DNA of 49,764 bases. Origin: Actinomycetota bacterium. Lineage in GTDB: Bacteria; Actinomycetota; Coriobacteriia; Anaerosomatales; JAUXNU01. A program made the translations under genes and the position numbers. Of the stretch, positions 35,684 through 43,589 are shown in pieces (the stretch's first letter is position 1; each line of letters opens with the position of its first letter). A model generated the notes under the pieces. That model was given only the letters and a program-made list of their open reading frames with translations, was not told where the DNA came from and searched no databases. The DNA is taken from the NCBI GenBank assembly GCA_030682655.1, contig JAUXNU010000137.1, positions 1-49,764 on the forward strand, read 5' to 3'.

Positions 35684-35744
35684 CTCGAACACCGTTACGC
35701 CGGTTACCCCGGTCTCGAGGGTTCGAATCCCTCCATTTCCGCCA
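35684..35744 (+). other. 3-prime half of tRNA-Ser(CGA), attachment-site scar
   Basis: The sequence begins exactly at an anticodon loop (CTCGAAC, anticodon CGA) and continues through the 3-prime anticodon strand, a serine-type variable arm, T-arm GAGGG/CCCTC with loop TTCGAAT, acceptor strand CATTTCC, G and CCA. No matching 5-prime half is upstream. Tyrosine recombinases often cross over in a tRNA anticodon loop, so this is probably one end (att) of a past integration. Confidence 0.75.
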
Positions 35745-35757
35745 GGACGAACGCAAC

Positions 35758-35784
35758 GGGCCGGAACTCCTGGAGTGCCGGCCC
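35758..35784 (+). terminator. Nested hairpin downstream of the tRNA-Ser fragment
   Basis: GGGCCGG (35758-35764) pairs with CCGGCCC (35778-35784), and inside it ACTCC pairs with GGAGT around a single T. This is probably the original terminator of the tRNA-Ser gene. Confidence 0.6.
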
Positions 35785-35790
35785 CGGCAT

Positions 35791-35857
35791 CGGGCGGCGC
35801 GAGATAGAATCAACATGAACGGCGCAAACCCGCCGCCCATGCCGTGACACGTTAGCA
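35791..35857 (+). repeat. attC-like site 1 (degenerate left arm)
   Basis: The right half CATGCCGTGACAC-GTTAGCA resembles the sites at 39156 and 44353. A hairpin is formed by CGGCG/CGCCG between CATG boxes. The left box AATCAAC is an imperfect RYYYAAC. The 63-bp stretch 35791-35853 is about 90 percent identical to 44353-44414. Confidence 0.55.
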
Positions 35858-35896
35858 GTATGCCGCCACTCGCACGCAGGCAGACTGTCCCATGGG

Positions 35897-36598
35897 CTAC
35901 GCGAGGATCTCGGCCACGCGACCCCGCATGGCAGCCTCGAACTTGGCCCAGGAGAGATCGCTCGCAGGTTGGCTGATGCAATCCGCTGTCAGTCCCCCGT
36001 CGCCGGTTACGAACCACGCGGCGTTGTAGAGACGCCTGAGCACGAAACGTCGACACATCGTGACGGCCCTGTCCTGGTAGGAGGAGTTCTTGAACTCCTC
36101 ATCGACGGGGAAATGCGACTGGCGCACGCTCACGGGCGACCTCGAGCCAGGCTCATCCTGCATCAGGAACACGTAGCCCAGCCACGGCGGCTTCACGCCC
36201 AGCAGGCCCTTCTCCGCCGCTTCGAGCAGATCCGTCGCGTTGCCCACGGCTTCCTCGGCGCGGTTATTCATGTTGTTGCCGTAGCTGCCCAGAATCGACT
36301 TGAGCTCGATTGCCACCACCACGACGCCGTCGTGAACGGCCACCACGTCCCAGCGTTTTTCGGGCCGGTAGTAACCCGGCAGCTCCACTCTGCTGTCGCG
36401 ATAGATGCTCGACACGGGAAGCCCGGCGTCCAGAAGAACGGACTCAGCCAACTCCGCGAGTGGATCAAGGTGTTTGCCGCTGGTGACCCCCGCCCTCAAT
36501 CCGGGGTCGGTGCTGCCTTTGTCGCGGGCTCTCTGTGCCGCCTCCGCCCGCACGCTCCAGCAGCGGACAACGGCGTCCTTGAAGTCCCGACTCGGCAT
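35897..36598 (-). CDS. Type II restriction endonuclease, PaeR7I/XhoI family
   Basis: ATG 36598 (reverse strand) is chosen, with GAGAGG upstream. Longer starts overlap the methyltransferase. The 233-residue protein has ELPGYYRPEKRWDVVAVHDG then VVVAIELKSILGSYGNN, placing the PD...ExK-type nuclease core (D of WDVV, E-x-K in IELKS) as in PaeR7I (about 246 residues). The family cuts CTCGAG, and the same specificity here is inference. It lies 10 nt downstream of its methyltransferase. Both genes run opposite to the other cassette genes, with their own promoter. Confidence 0.85.
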   Translation of the reverse strand: MPSRDFKDAVVRCWSVRAEAAQRARDKGSTDPGLRAGVTSGKHLDPLAELAESVLLDAGLPVSSIYRDSRVELPGYYRPEKRWDVVAVHDGVVVVAIELKSILGSYGNNMNNRAEEAVGNATDLLEAAEKGLLGVKPPWLGYVFLMQDEPGSRSPVSVRQSHFPVDEEFKNSSYQDRAVTMCRRFVLRRLYNAAWFVTGDGGLTADCISQPASDLSWAKFEAAMRGRVAEILA

Positions 36599-36608
36599 CG
36601 CATCCCTC

Positions 36609-38228
36609 TCAATTGGGCACACCGTTGATTCCATACGCCTCCAGCGAAGCGGCGGTCGCCGCCGCGACATCGCGCTCCTCGAACGCTTGGCCCAGCCGCA
36701 CCTTCAAGTCGAGTGGTATGTCTTCGGGTCTCGGAACACGGATGAGCCGCAGGTACTGAGCCTGAAAGCGCAGGGTTCCACCTCTCATGCGAACAGCGTA
36801 CGACGACACGAAGAACTCAGCCACCCGCGAGAGCAACAAGCCTCCCAGCACCTTCAGATCCCATGCGTCTGAGGTGACCCAGTACAGGTTGTGGTGCGGG
36901 TAGTAGCTGCCTTCATCCAGCACCGGCTCGATAGTCATCTTCATATCCTGGAAGAGCAACTTCGGTCGCTCACGCAGTCCGGGCATGACCTTGTCGATCG
37001 TCCGATACCAGCGGCCTCCTTCGCTCTTCTTGGCAATGTGCCGCTTCGAGAGTTGCGGTTCGTGTGTCTGAAAATACGACCTGAGCTTCGGGTACTCCTG
37101 CAGCGGCACGAGCGTGCCATCGGCCGCCCACGGATTCACCAGCCACGTTCGATGCCCCTCGACACGGCCGGAGGTGATGTCGCCCGTCTTCACCAGGGGC
37201 AACAGGCGATCGGATTCGACGGCGCTCGCATCGGACGTGACGAAGACATTGTCTGCGCCGGTCGCAATGCCGATTCCCACCTTTGCGCCGGTCTCTTCGA
37301 GAAGCGGGAAGCGCGCTTCGAGTTCACGTAGCAGAGTCAAGCTCTCGGGCGTGCCTGTGGGCCAATGCGCATCGGTATGGAACCAGTCGCTCAGGACCGT
37401 AGCCGCGAAGTCGGGGTCGCGAACCGGCTCGCCTCCGTTGTTGGACCACGCCTCTAGGCGGCTGGCCGCACGGGCATCGAAAGTGGGGCATGCGATCGCA
37501 TAGCGGACTCTCGCCTGTCGGCCCCTGCCAATAATCGTCACGGCAGGATATGCAGAAACCTCCTCGGCGAAGGCATCCACTCCGTGCATCTCGTAGACTG
37601 CCCGGACGTTGTACTCCTCCGTGACCAAACGGCGCAGCTTCTTGCCGTATCCGTTGCGCATCCAGCGATCGGCACAGATGAAACAGAGGGCTCCGGCCGG
37701 CTTCAGCGAACTGAGACCGACCTCAAAGAAGCCAACGTAGATGTCGCTGCCTTCCGTCATAGTTGAGCATGATCCGACGTATTTCGCCCTCAAGTCCCTG
37801 GGAATAGCCTCAGCTCGGATGTACGGCGGATTGCCTATGACAAAGTCGGCCTCATCTCGGTCGTGGCATCGCAGCAGATAGTCGTCGCATGTGACCCAAC
37901 GCTCCGCCAGCGAGATAGCCACCTTGCGTGGCCATCCCTCCTCGCACAGCCACCTCTCGACCGCTGCTCTGCATGTCTCGACGTGCTGAGTCTGCAGGTC
38001 GAAGGCACGGATGCCATCGGCAGCATCGGCAATGTCCAGACCGCGCAAATGACACGCGGCAGACAGGCGTTCGACCATCGGCAGGAGGAAGGCGCCGTCG
38101 CCACACGATGGTTCCACAGCCACGCAGCGAGAGAGATCCCGATCGGGCGTGTAGCCACAAAGGTCGAGCATGAGCTCAACCATCCAAGGTTTCGTGAATA
38201 CAGCACCATGCTCTTGAACAGACGCCAT
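36609..38228 (-). CDS. Type II N6-adenine DNA methyltransferase, PaeR7I/XhoI type
   Basis: ATG 38228 has GGAGG 5 nt upstream, and GTG 38240 is the alternative. The 539-residue protein has the SAM motif AVEPSCGDGAFLLP near residue 38 and the catalytic NPPY motif in DFVIGNPPYIRAEA. This is a gamma-class N6-adenine methylase, close in length to M.PaeR7I (532). A target-recognition region occupies the C-terminal half. It protects host CTCGAG sites from the linked endonuclease (inferred specificity). Methyltransferase-first order with a short gap favours early protection after entry into a new host. Confidence 0.88.
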   Translation of the reverse strand: MASVQEHGAVFTKPWMVELMLDLCGYTPDRDLSRCVAVEPSCGDGAFLLPMVERLSAACHLRGLDIADAADGIRAFDLQTQHVETCRAAVERWLCEEGWPRKVAISLAERWVTCDDYLLRCHDRDEADFVIGNPPYIRAEAIPRDLRAKYVGSCSTMTEGSDIYVGFFEVGLSSLKPAGALCFICADRWMRNGYGKKLRRLVTEEYNVRAVYEMHGVDAFAEEVSAYPAVTIIGRGRQARVRYAIACPTFDARAASRLEAWSNNGGEPVRDPDFAATVLSDWFHTDAHWPTGTPESLTLLRELEARFPLLEETGAKVGIGIATGADNVFVTSDASAVESDRLLPLVKTGDITSGRVEGHRTWLVNPWAADGTLVPLQEYPKLRSYFQTHEPQLSKRHIAKKSEGGRWYRTIDKVMPGLRERPKLLFQDMKMTIEPVLDEGSYYPHHNLYWVTSDAWDLKVLGGLLLSRVAEFFVSSYAVRMRGGTLRFQAQYLRLIRVPRPEDIPLDLKVRLGQAFEERDVAAATAASLEAYGINGVPN

Positions 38229-38254
38229 CAAAGCCTCCACATCGTCACCTCATA

Positions 38255-38282
38255 AGAATAGTCTGAACCCACGCACTTACAA
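38255..38282 (-). promoter_or_regulatory. Promoter of the restriction-modification operon
   Basis: On the reverse strand TTGTAA (38282-38277) and TATTCT (38260-38255) are 16 bp apart, about 27 bp before ATG 38228. A private promoter would let this reverse cassette be expressed independently of any array promoter. Confidence 0.5.
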
Positions 38283-38350
38283 CTGCCGAGCATGGCACTG
38301 GGCTCTTACCCGCGGCTTACCGAGGTCTTCCAGGAACCGCTCGTGGCAAC

Positions 38351-38410
38351 TGCTAGCCAGGAGATCAACTCGACTCGCTTCGCTCGCGAGTTGTCTCCAA
38401 TACGTTGGAC
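38351..38410 (+). repeat. attC site 2
   Basis: Left arm GGAGATCAACTCG (38360-38372) pairs with CGAGTTGTCTCC (38387-38398), leaving one extrahelical T. The loop holds ACTCGCTTCGCTCGC, also found in the 42264 site. The right core is GTTGGAC, and the left box TGCTAGC differs from RYYYAAC. The flank 38229-38350 holds the R-M promoter. I see no gene in 38411-38540. Confidence 0.8.
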
Positions 38411-38540
38411 GGACCCGGGGCAGGATTGTTGTCCGGAGGATCGAGGGCGAGCCTGCGGCCTACATTGGAGACCTCCGGTCGACTCGGTTGGCGCACGTAT
38501 GATCATAGTCAGCCCAGCAGGACGAACGTGAGGAGGGTTC

Positions 38541-39113
38541 ATGGAGAAGAGGACCCTTGTGGTCGTGGCGGCGATTGTGGCGGTTCTTCTTGGCGTGATG
38601 CTTGGCACGGGTTGCCGTGGGGTGGTCGGCGACCAAGAGAGCAAGCCTGCGCCAACCAGCGTGGAGCCACCGGCGGACAGCGTGGAGCCACCGGCAGACG
38701 AGAACGCAGGAGCCGACATCGAGACTGACGAGGGCGTGACAGCTGGCACGGAGCTCGCCGGTCTTCGGCTGTATCCGGATTCAGCCCAAGCGACCTACAC
38801 GAAGTTCGACTTCAAGGAAGGAGACGCTCAGATTCACATCCAGATAGACGTTGTGGCAGACGGGACCGAGCAAGAAGTGATCGCCTGGTACCAGGGCAAT
38901 CTGGCAGCCGAGCTGGCGCGACGGGGGTGGACGGCCAGCACCATCGAAATGAACGCAGTACCTGGAGACAGCAGCGTGCGGGAGACGTCGATCATGTGCA
39001 ACAAGGACTCGGACAGCTTGGGGGGTACGTTCGTGAATGTGTTCTTTGAGAAGTCGACAGGCACGAAGACGCCTGTGACAATCGTGTATCAGGGGCCGAT
39101 GCCTGCTAACTAG
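38541..39113 (+). CDS. Cassette lipoprotein, unknown function
   Basis: The start is ATG 38541 with AGGAGGG upstream. The 190-residue protein has a lipoprotein signal ending LGTGC at Cys25. A proline/acid-rich linker with a VEPPAD duplication follows. The globular C-terminal domain begins near GLRLYPDSAQAT, and its helix QEVIAWYQGNLAAELARRGW is typical of exported alpha/beta domains in which a residue pair is followed by a strand and a hydrophobic helix. No named family is recognised. It fills a single-gene cassette of about 0.8 kb between attC 2 and attC 3. It is probably anchored on the outer face of the membrane. Confidence 0.82.
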   Translation: MEKRTLVVVAAIVAVLLGVMLGTGCRGVVGDQESKPAPTSVEPPADSVEPPADENAGADIETDEGVTAGTELAGLRLYPDSAQATYTKFDFKEGDAQIHIQIDVVADGTEQEVIAWYQGNLAAELARRGWTASTIEMNAVPGDSSVRETSIMCNKDSDSLGGTFVNVFFEKSTGTKTPVTIVYQGPMPAN

Positions 39114-39155
39114 GCGCCCGCCTGCGCACCGCACCGGTCGTCACGAGACCGTGCC

Positions 39156-39219
39156 GTCCAACAACGGCATCCAGACGGACGGCGCTGCGCGCCGCCGCTC
39201 ATGCCGAAACACGTTATGC
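39156..39219 (+). repeat. attC site 3
   Basis: Left box GTCCAAC (39156-39162) fits RYYYAAC and right box GTTATGC (39213-39219) fits all but one position of GTTRRRY. CGGCAT pairs with ATGCCG, and GGCG/CGCC forms the inner hairpin. The site lies 42 bp after the lipoprotein stop and 27 bp before the next start. Confidence 0.82.
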
Positions 39220-39246
39220 GCACACGGCTCAATTGGGGAGGGGAAG

Positions 39247-39951
39247 ATGACGCAGCACCAGGACGGACAGGCGGAAGCCAGGGAACGCGGCGAGGTTGTT
39301 CTCCCGCCAGCTCTTCGACCACTTACTGAAGCCGCCCGGAATGCGTACGAGACCTGGGTGGCTGCTCGAGAGGACGATTCGTTCTTCTCCGTAGACGGCC
39401 TGGACGTGGCAGAGCTGGGGCTACGCAAGGCCCTGGAGGAGCTCATCGACGAGGCAACGGCTGTCGGCGTCGATCCGCTTGGGATGTCGGCGGCTGCTCG
39501 CCGCGCATTCCCAGAGGCGGTCGGGATCATCGAGCGGATCGTCGCCCAACCTGAGCGGACGGCTTGGCCCGACGCGGAGGTGAACGCAGATCCTCGACTG
39601 GTGGGCATTGGCGGATGGCTGGTTCTGCCAGCGATTGGACTCGTCTTGGGTCCGATCGTGAACCTCGTCATGTTGATGTCCGGAGGAGGGTCCGTGCCAC
39701 AACTTGCTTTGCGCGGAGGGTGGCTGCTCTTGGCAGTCTTCGCTGCATTCCGCTTCTTCGGCAAGAGGACCGATGCGCCGCTCTTCATGATCGCCATGTA
39801 TGTTGCGGGGTTCCTCATTGGGCTCATGCCTACAGCGGAACAGGCCGCAGAAGTGCGAGCCTTCACGCTCGTGCAAGGCTTCATAGGTAATGGCATTTGG
39901 ATTGCGTACTTCGCGGTTTCCAGGCGCGTGAAGGTAACGTTCGTCAACTGA
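39247..39951 (+). CDS. Cassette membrane protein: novel N-terminal domain plus DUF2569
   Basis: The start is ATG 39247 behind GGGGAGGGG. The longer in-frame start at 39151 lies in the attC. The 234-residue product has a soluble N-terminal domain (about 17-110: LPPALRPL, DDSFFSVD, VAELGLRKALEEL, ARRAFPEAVG) that is homologous to the middle of the next cassette protein (residues about 206-296). The C-terminal half (about 118-230) is a DUF2569-type membrane domain starting GIGGWLVLPAIGLVLGPI, with about four helices. Function is unknown. Sharing a domain with the neighbouring cassette suggests they act together or are diversifying copies. Confidence 0.82.
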   Translation: MTQHQDGQAEARERGEVVLPPALRPLTEAARNAYETWVAAREDDSFFSVDGLDVAELGLRKALEELIDEATAVGVDPLGMSAAARRAFPEAVGIIERIVAQPERTAWPDAEVNADPRLVGIGGWLVLPAIGLVLGPIVNLVMLMSGGGSVPQLALRGGWLLLAVFAAFRFFGKRTDAPLFMIAMYVAGFLIGLMPTAEQAAEVRAFTLVQGFIGNGIWIAYFAVSRRVKVTFVN

Positions 39952-40107
39952 TTGCACAACGTATTCCTGCGGCGTAAGCATCCTCGGCCTGAGGCGACTG
40001 CATTCCGAGTGCTACGCGCACCGCCAATCCGGGTGGTGCTACCCGAACCTTGGGAGGGCCAAGTCCGAACCGCCGTAGTCAAATGGAGACCACACGCGGG
40101 CCGCCGG

Positions 40108-40210
40108 TGCTAACCAGAGCTTCGACCTGGCAAGACTCGGCACGGAGAGCTACGCTCTCCCAAGGCGAGGCGGTGCCTCGCCTTGCAGGTCAAGCTCAAA
40201 CACGTTGGGC
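40108..40210 (+). repeat. attC site 4 (long terminal structure)
   Basis: GAGCTTCGACCTG (left) pairs with CAGGTCAAGCTC (right), leaving one extrahelical C, followed by GCAAG/CTTGC and an inner hairpin. The left box is TGCTAAC (one mismatch to RYYYAAC) and the right box GTTGGGC is canonical. The preceding gap 39952-40107 holds no gene that I can support. Confidence 0.85.
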
Positions 40211-40232
40211 GCAACAGGGGGAAGGAGGCACC

Positions 40233-42248
40233 GTGTACTCGGGAACGGACGCCGTGGTCGATGTCATTCTGTCCATCGGGTTCCTTCTGTCCATTTGGGG
40301 AGTGTGGATCGCGCTGTCCGGCAAGTCCATGGTCAAGGGGCAGCAGTTGACCGCTACGCAGGCACGCACGCAGGCGGCGTTTCTGATTGCGCCAACAGCG
40401 GTGAACTTCTACGTGACCTTTGCCGGACTCAGAGGGGTGCTCGGCCCAGTAGTAGCCGTGTTGGTCGTAGTCTGCTTCGTGGCTCAGATTGTCTACACGA
40501 ACCGCGCGGTTGGAGACGTGACTCTGGACTTGTTCGATGACTTGACGCCAGCGGCCCAGCAGCCTGATCCACAGCCGGCGACAAGCCCGATATCGCGTCC
40601 TGACAGTTCCCCCTCCGCACCGAGTGCGGCGCAAGTCCCTGCTCCGGCCTGGTGTCCTGACCCTACGGGTCGTCACAGCCTTCGGTACTGGGACGGCGCG
40701 ATCTGGACACACCACGTGGCGACCGACGGCCGGCAATCCGTCGATCCGCTGGATGCTGGGCCAGTCCCTGACGGCCGGGGTCCCGCGGTAGCGGGGCAGC
40801 CCGAAGGTCCCATAGGGGGGATCGTGGAGCAGGACGCGGGCGACCGCACGATGCTCCCGTCATCTCTTCGGCCGCTATTGGATGAGGCGCAGAGCGCCTA
40901 CGGAGTGTGGACCAGCCTAGATCGCGATGACTTCTTCTCCAAGGATCGCGTGCCCGTCGCTGAATCGGCCATGCAACAGGTCCTTGAGCGGTTCGTCGCT
41001 GGCGCGATCACTGCAGGCATGGCTCCGGACGACGTGTTCGCCGCTCTCCGTCGGAGGTTCCCGGGAGCAGTCGGTCACGACTTCTTTGAGAGGACCGTCT
41101 CCTCTGAGGCCGAGTTCCGGACGGCACAGGCTGCGAGAGCGGAAACCAACCGCAACACAGCGCAAGGAAGGAGGTCTTCGGTGAGAGAGCCCGCCGGTGG
41201 TGGATTGGAGAGCCGCTATGCGTCGATGTCGACTGAGGAGTTCGCCCTTCTCGAACGGGAAGACCTGACTGCGGAGGGGCGAAGCGCGTACGACCGAGAA
41301 GTCGAACGGCGCAGCAGTCCAGAATGGGCTGCACAGCAGGCATGGGAGGATGACGAGATCGCTGTACTGCAGCGCGCCGCGGAGGAGTCCTACTGGGGAC
41401 CCAACCGCTCAGTTCGTACTCTCGCTCTGTGGGGGGCCGTGAATCTTGGTTTCGGGCTCCTCGTCTCTGCGCAGAACCAGACAGTGCTCGACGGGCTTCA
41501 GACTCCAGGTTTCGGCATCTACTTCCTCCTCTACTCGGGCCTCGTCTTGGGTGCAGTCATGCTGGCGTTCGCGGCCTTTGGGCTTGTCAAGAGCGGACCC
41601 GAGATCGTCTTCATCGAGGGCTTGATGCTGATCGTCATCGGCGTGTTCAACATGTCACACGAATTCCTTGCCAGTGCTGCACTGAGCACGTATGGATACG
41701 CATTCTCGATTTCGTCAAGCCTGTGGTGGGCAGCGATTGGACTGGCGCAAGTCGTTTGGGGAGCGCGGCGGCTGGCGTGGTGGAGACGGATGAAGACGGC
41801 GGCGGTGGCGGTCACTTCGGATAGTGAGATTGACCCAGTCCCACCTGCTTGGCATCCCGACCCCACTGCTCGTCATGCCCTACGGTATTGGGACGGTACG
41901 AGCTGGACCGGCCACGTGACTGACGGCGAGCGGCAGCGGTACGACCCTCTGCCCGAAGCTGCCTCTCGCATTCAGGAGGTCGAGACGAATACCCATGCTG
42001 GCGCCCCATCGTCCGCTTCCCCTGCGTCGCCGCATGAGAACATCGACGTGATTCCCACTCAAGGTGGCTCCCCGACGCAAGAGGCCGCACCGCCCCCGCC
42101 TGCTTGGCATCCTGATCCCACGGCTCGTCATGCCCTACGATACTGGGACGGTACGAGCTGGACCGGCCACGTGGCTGACGGCGAATGTCAGCAGTACGAC
42201 CCTATTCTGGCACCAGCGCCGGAGTGCCGCGGTGCCGGATCACGTTGA
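40233..42248 (+). CDS. Cassette membrane protein with three DUF2510 domains and a shared novel domain
   Basis: The start is GTG 40233 with AAGGAGG at 40222-40228, just after the attC; upstream codons lie in the attC. The 671-residue product has N-terminal membrane segments (about 5-95) and a first DUF2510 (AWCPDPTGRHSLRYWDG, near 137-162). A domain shared with the previous cassette follows (about 206-296: LPSSLRPL, DDFFSKD, RRRFPGAVG). Next is a YASMSTEEF...LTAEGRSAY module near 330-360, then about four helices (395-516). Two nearly identical DUF2510 units close it (AWHPDPTARHALRYWDG, near 538 and 624). It is long for a cassette gene. Function is unknown. DUF2510 is mainly an actinobacterial membrane-protein domain, so the cassette probably arose in Actinomycetota. 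Confidence 0.83.
   Translation: MYSGTDAVVDVILSIGFLLSIWGVWIALSGKSMVKGQQLTATQARTQAAFLIAPTAVNFYVTFAGLRGVLGPVVAVLVVVCFVAQIVYTNRAVGDVTLDLFDDLTPAAQQPDPQPATSPISRPDSSPSAPSAAQVPAPAWCPDPTGRHSLRYWDGAIWTHHVATDGRQSVDPLDAGPVPDGRGPAVAGQPEGPIGGIVEQDAGDRTMLPSSLRPLLDEAQSAYGVWTSLDRDDFFSKDRVPVAESAMQQVLERFVAGAITAGMAPDDVFAALRRRFPGAVGHDFFERTVSSEAEFRTAQAARAETNRNTAQGRRSSVREPAGGGLESRYASMSTEEFALLEREDLTAEGRSAYDREVERRSSPEWAAQQAWEDDEIAVLQRAAEESYWGPNRSVRTLALWGAVNLGFGLLVSAQNQTVLDGLQTPGFGIYFLLYSGLVLGAVMLAFAAFGLVKSGPEIVFIEGLMLIVIGVFNMSHEFLASAALSTYGYAFSISSSLWWAAIGLAQVVWGARRLAWWRRMKTAAVAVTSDSEIDPVPPAWHPDPTARHALRYWDGTSWTGHVTDGERQRYDPLPEAASRIQEVETNTHAGAPSSASPASPHENIDVIPTQGGSPTQEAAPPPPAWHPDPTARHALRYWDGTSWTGHVADGECQQYDPILAPAPECRGAGSR
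41845..42190 (+). repeat. Direct DNA repeat encoding DUF2510 units
   Basis: About 90 bp encoding the second and third DUF2510 units are nearly identical (41845-41935 and 42103-42190). Most differences are synonymous, pointing to a recent internal duplication. Confidence 0.7.
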
Positions 42249-42263
42249 CGCAATCGTCGGTGC

Positions 42264-42323
42264 GCCCAACAATGGTTTCCACCTGACTCGCTTCGCTCGC
42301 AGGTGAAGCCAAACACGTTGGGC
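42264..42323 (+). repeat. attC site 5 (canonical)
   Basis: GCCCAAC (42264-42270) and GTTGGGC (42317-42323) are perfect inverse core boxes. TGGTTTCCACCTG pairs with CAGGTGAAGCCA with one wobble, around a loop containing ACTCGCTTCGCTCGC. This is the cleanest attC in the window. Confidence 0.9.
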
Positions 42324-42358
42324 AGACCGATGAGTTCGCACGCGATTGGAGGGCTCCG

Positions 42359-42949
42359 ATGAGACCGCTGTCCGTCGTGCTCGCCTTGGCGTGCGCGCTC
42401 AGCATCACCGCCAGCGCTTGCACACCGGCGCGACCGCTAGCAGTGCAAGGAGCGCCGACGGTCACCGCCGGGAGCGTCGGACGCGAGACGAGCTCCTCCG
42501 ACATTCCTTTCGACGAAGCAGCGGTCCTCTCCGGGCACGCGAAGGGGTTTGCTCAGTACAGTCAGATCGTTCATGGGATGACGTACAAGCAGGTAGCCAA
42601 GATCATGGGAGCACCGAATCCGCCATCCCGCTACGCCCCCGACACATCTGCGTACGAGAGGGTCATCGGGAAGCGCTATCTATGGGGCGGTCGCGACTTG
42701 GAGGAGCCAACGATTATCGTGTCGTTCAAGAACGGCGAAGTGGACACGAAGCACTTCGACTGCTCCGCTGCGGCGACTCTACTCTGGAAGAGAGGCGCCG
42801 GACTCTCCTCTACGAAGCTGAAGGGAATCATGAAGGGAATGGACCCCGGGCAGGTCCGGAGAACCGCGCGAGTGCCAATCGCTCCCCAGTTCCTTTGGGG
42901 CGACCGGACCGTCACATTCTGGGACGCCAAGGTCACCATCATCAACTGA
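42359..42949 (+). CDS. Cassette lipoprotein with BamE/SmpA-like fold
   Basis: The start is ATG 42359 behind GGAGGG. The 196-residue protein has a lipoprotein signal (ITASAC, Cys near residue 21). The domain YSQIVHGMTYKQVAKIMGAP followed by IIVSFKNGEV resembles the SmpA/OmlA/BamE or BLIP-like fold (GMT..QV..ILG, then W and a strand with FxNGxV). A second, weaker copy may follow (GMDPGQVRRTA, then TVTFWDAKV). Such exported folds bind other proteins. In a Gram-positive a BamE role is unlikely, so function is open. Its downstream attC is missing or was destroyed by the insertions that follow. Confidence 0.8.
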   Translation: MRPLSVVLALACALSITASACTPARPLAVQGAPTVTAGSVGRETSSSDIPFDEAAVLSGHAKGFAQYSQIVHGMTYKQVAKIMGAPNPPSRYAPDTSAYERVIGKRYLWGGRDLEEPTIIVSFKNGEVDTKHFDCSAAATLLWKRGAGLSSTKLKGIMKGMDPGQVRRTARVPIAPQFLWGDRTVTFWDAKVTIIN

Positions 42950-43029
42950 CGCGCACCCGACAGTAGGACTTGCGTTGGCTGTCTGAGTTCAAGTTTGAAG
43001 TGCAACACTTCGCCTTCCGAAGCGACTTC

Positions 43030-43100
43030 CTACGATCGTGCATAGCATTCCTCCGGTGTCCGGTAGCCGAGGTGGGCTGGCCCCATTCGCAGTACCGCTC
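43030..43100 (-). pseudogene. Transposase C-terminal tail fragment
   Basis: The reverse frame ends AHLGYRTPEECYARS then stop, like the C-terminal tail of rve-type transposases (LGYRTPxE). Only about 22 residues remain. The rest of 42950-43145 holds nothing I can assign. Confidence 0.35.
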
Positions 43101-43145
43101 AGCGAGTTAGGGCCTCCGGTTTCCCCTCCATCGTAGCGAAACCTC

Positions 43146-43583
43146 TCACGCCGCGTCCCATGATGCCGCGAACTGCTCAGGGGTCATGTAGCCGAGCGAG
43201 CTGTGCGGATGCTCGGTGTTGAACTCGATCCTCCATGATTCGAGGACCACGCGGGCGTGCTCGATGCTCCAGAACTCGTTCATGTTCAGGCACTCGTCAC
43301 GCACCCGGCTGTTGAACGACTCGGCGAAGCTGTTCTGCCACGGCTTCCCGGGTTCGATGTGATGCGTTGTCGCTCCCTGGGTCTCGAGCCATTCCGTGAG
43401 CTCGAAGGCGACGAACTCGGGACCGTTGTCACTTCTGATCGTCGAGGGCTTGCCACGCACCGCGAACAACTTGGCGAGCACGCCCTTGACCGCGGACGAC
43501 GTGAGCGAGCGCGCCGGCACGATCGCGAGCGCTTCCCGCGTGAACTCGTCGATCACGGTGAGGATCTTCATCCGGCGCGCGCC
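43146..43583 (-). pseudogene. IS3-family transposase, C-terminal fragment
   Basis: From about 43583 the reverse frame reads RRMKILTVIDEFTREALAI, then IRSDNGPEF and NSFAESFNSRVRDECLN, ending LGYMTPEQFAASWDAA. These segments carry the D, D and E of the rve integrase core, and the C-terminus is intact. The N-terminal third of OrfB and all of OrfA are missing. The frame continues upstream to 43718 only as antisense of an IS110 fragment, showing where the two elements abut. Confidence 0.82.
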
Positions 43584-43589
43584 GCGCTG

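Noticed and set aside
35640-36056. Reverse frame containing WRDSNPRDRGN
   Set aside because: This is the familiar false translation of the antisense strand of a tRNA T-arm and 3-prime end, here the tRNA-Ser fragment.
42960-42985. Extra attC at GTTGGCT near 42974
   Set aside because: The core-like box is present, but no paired left arm or hairpin could be found.
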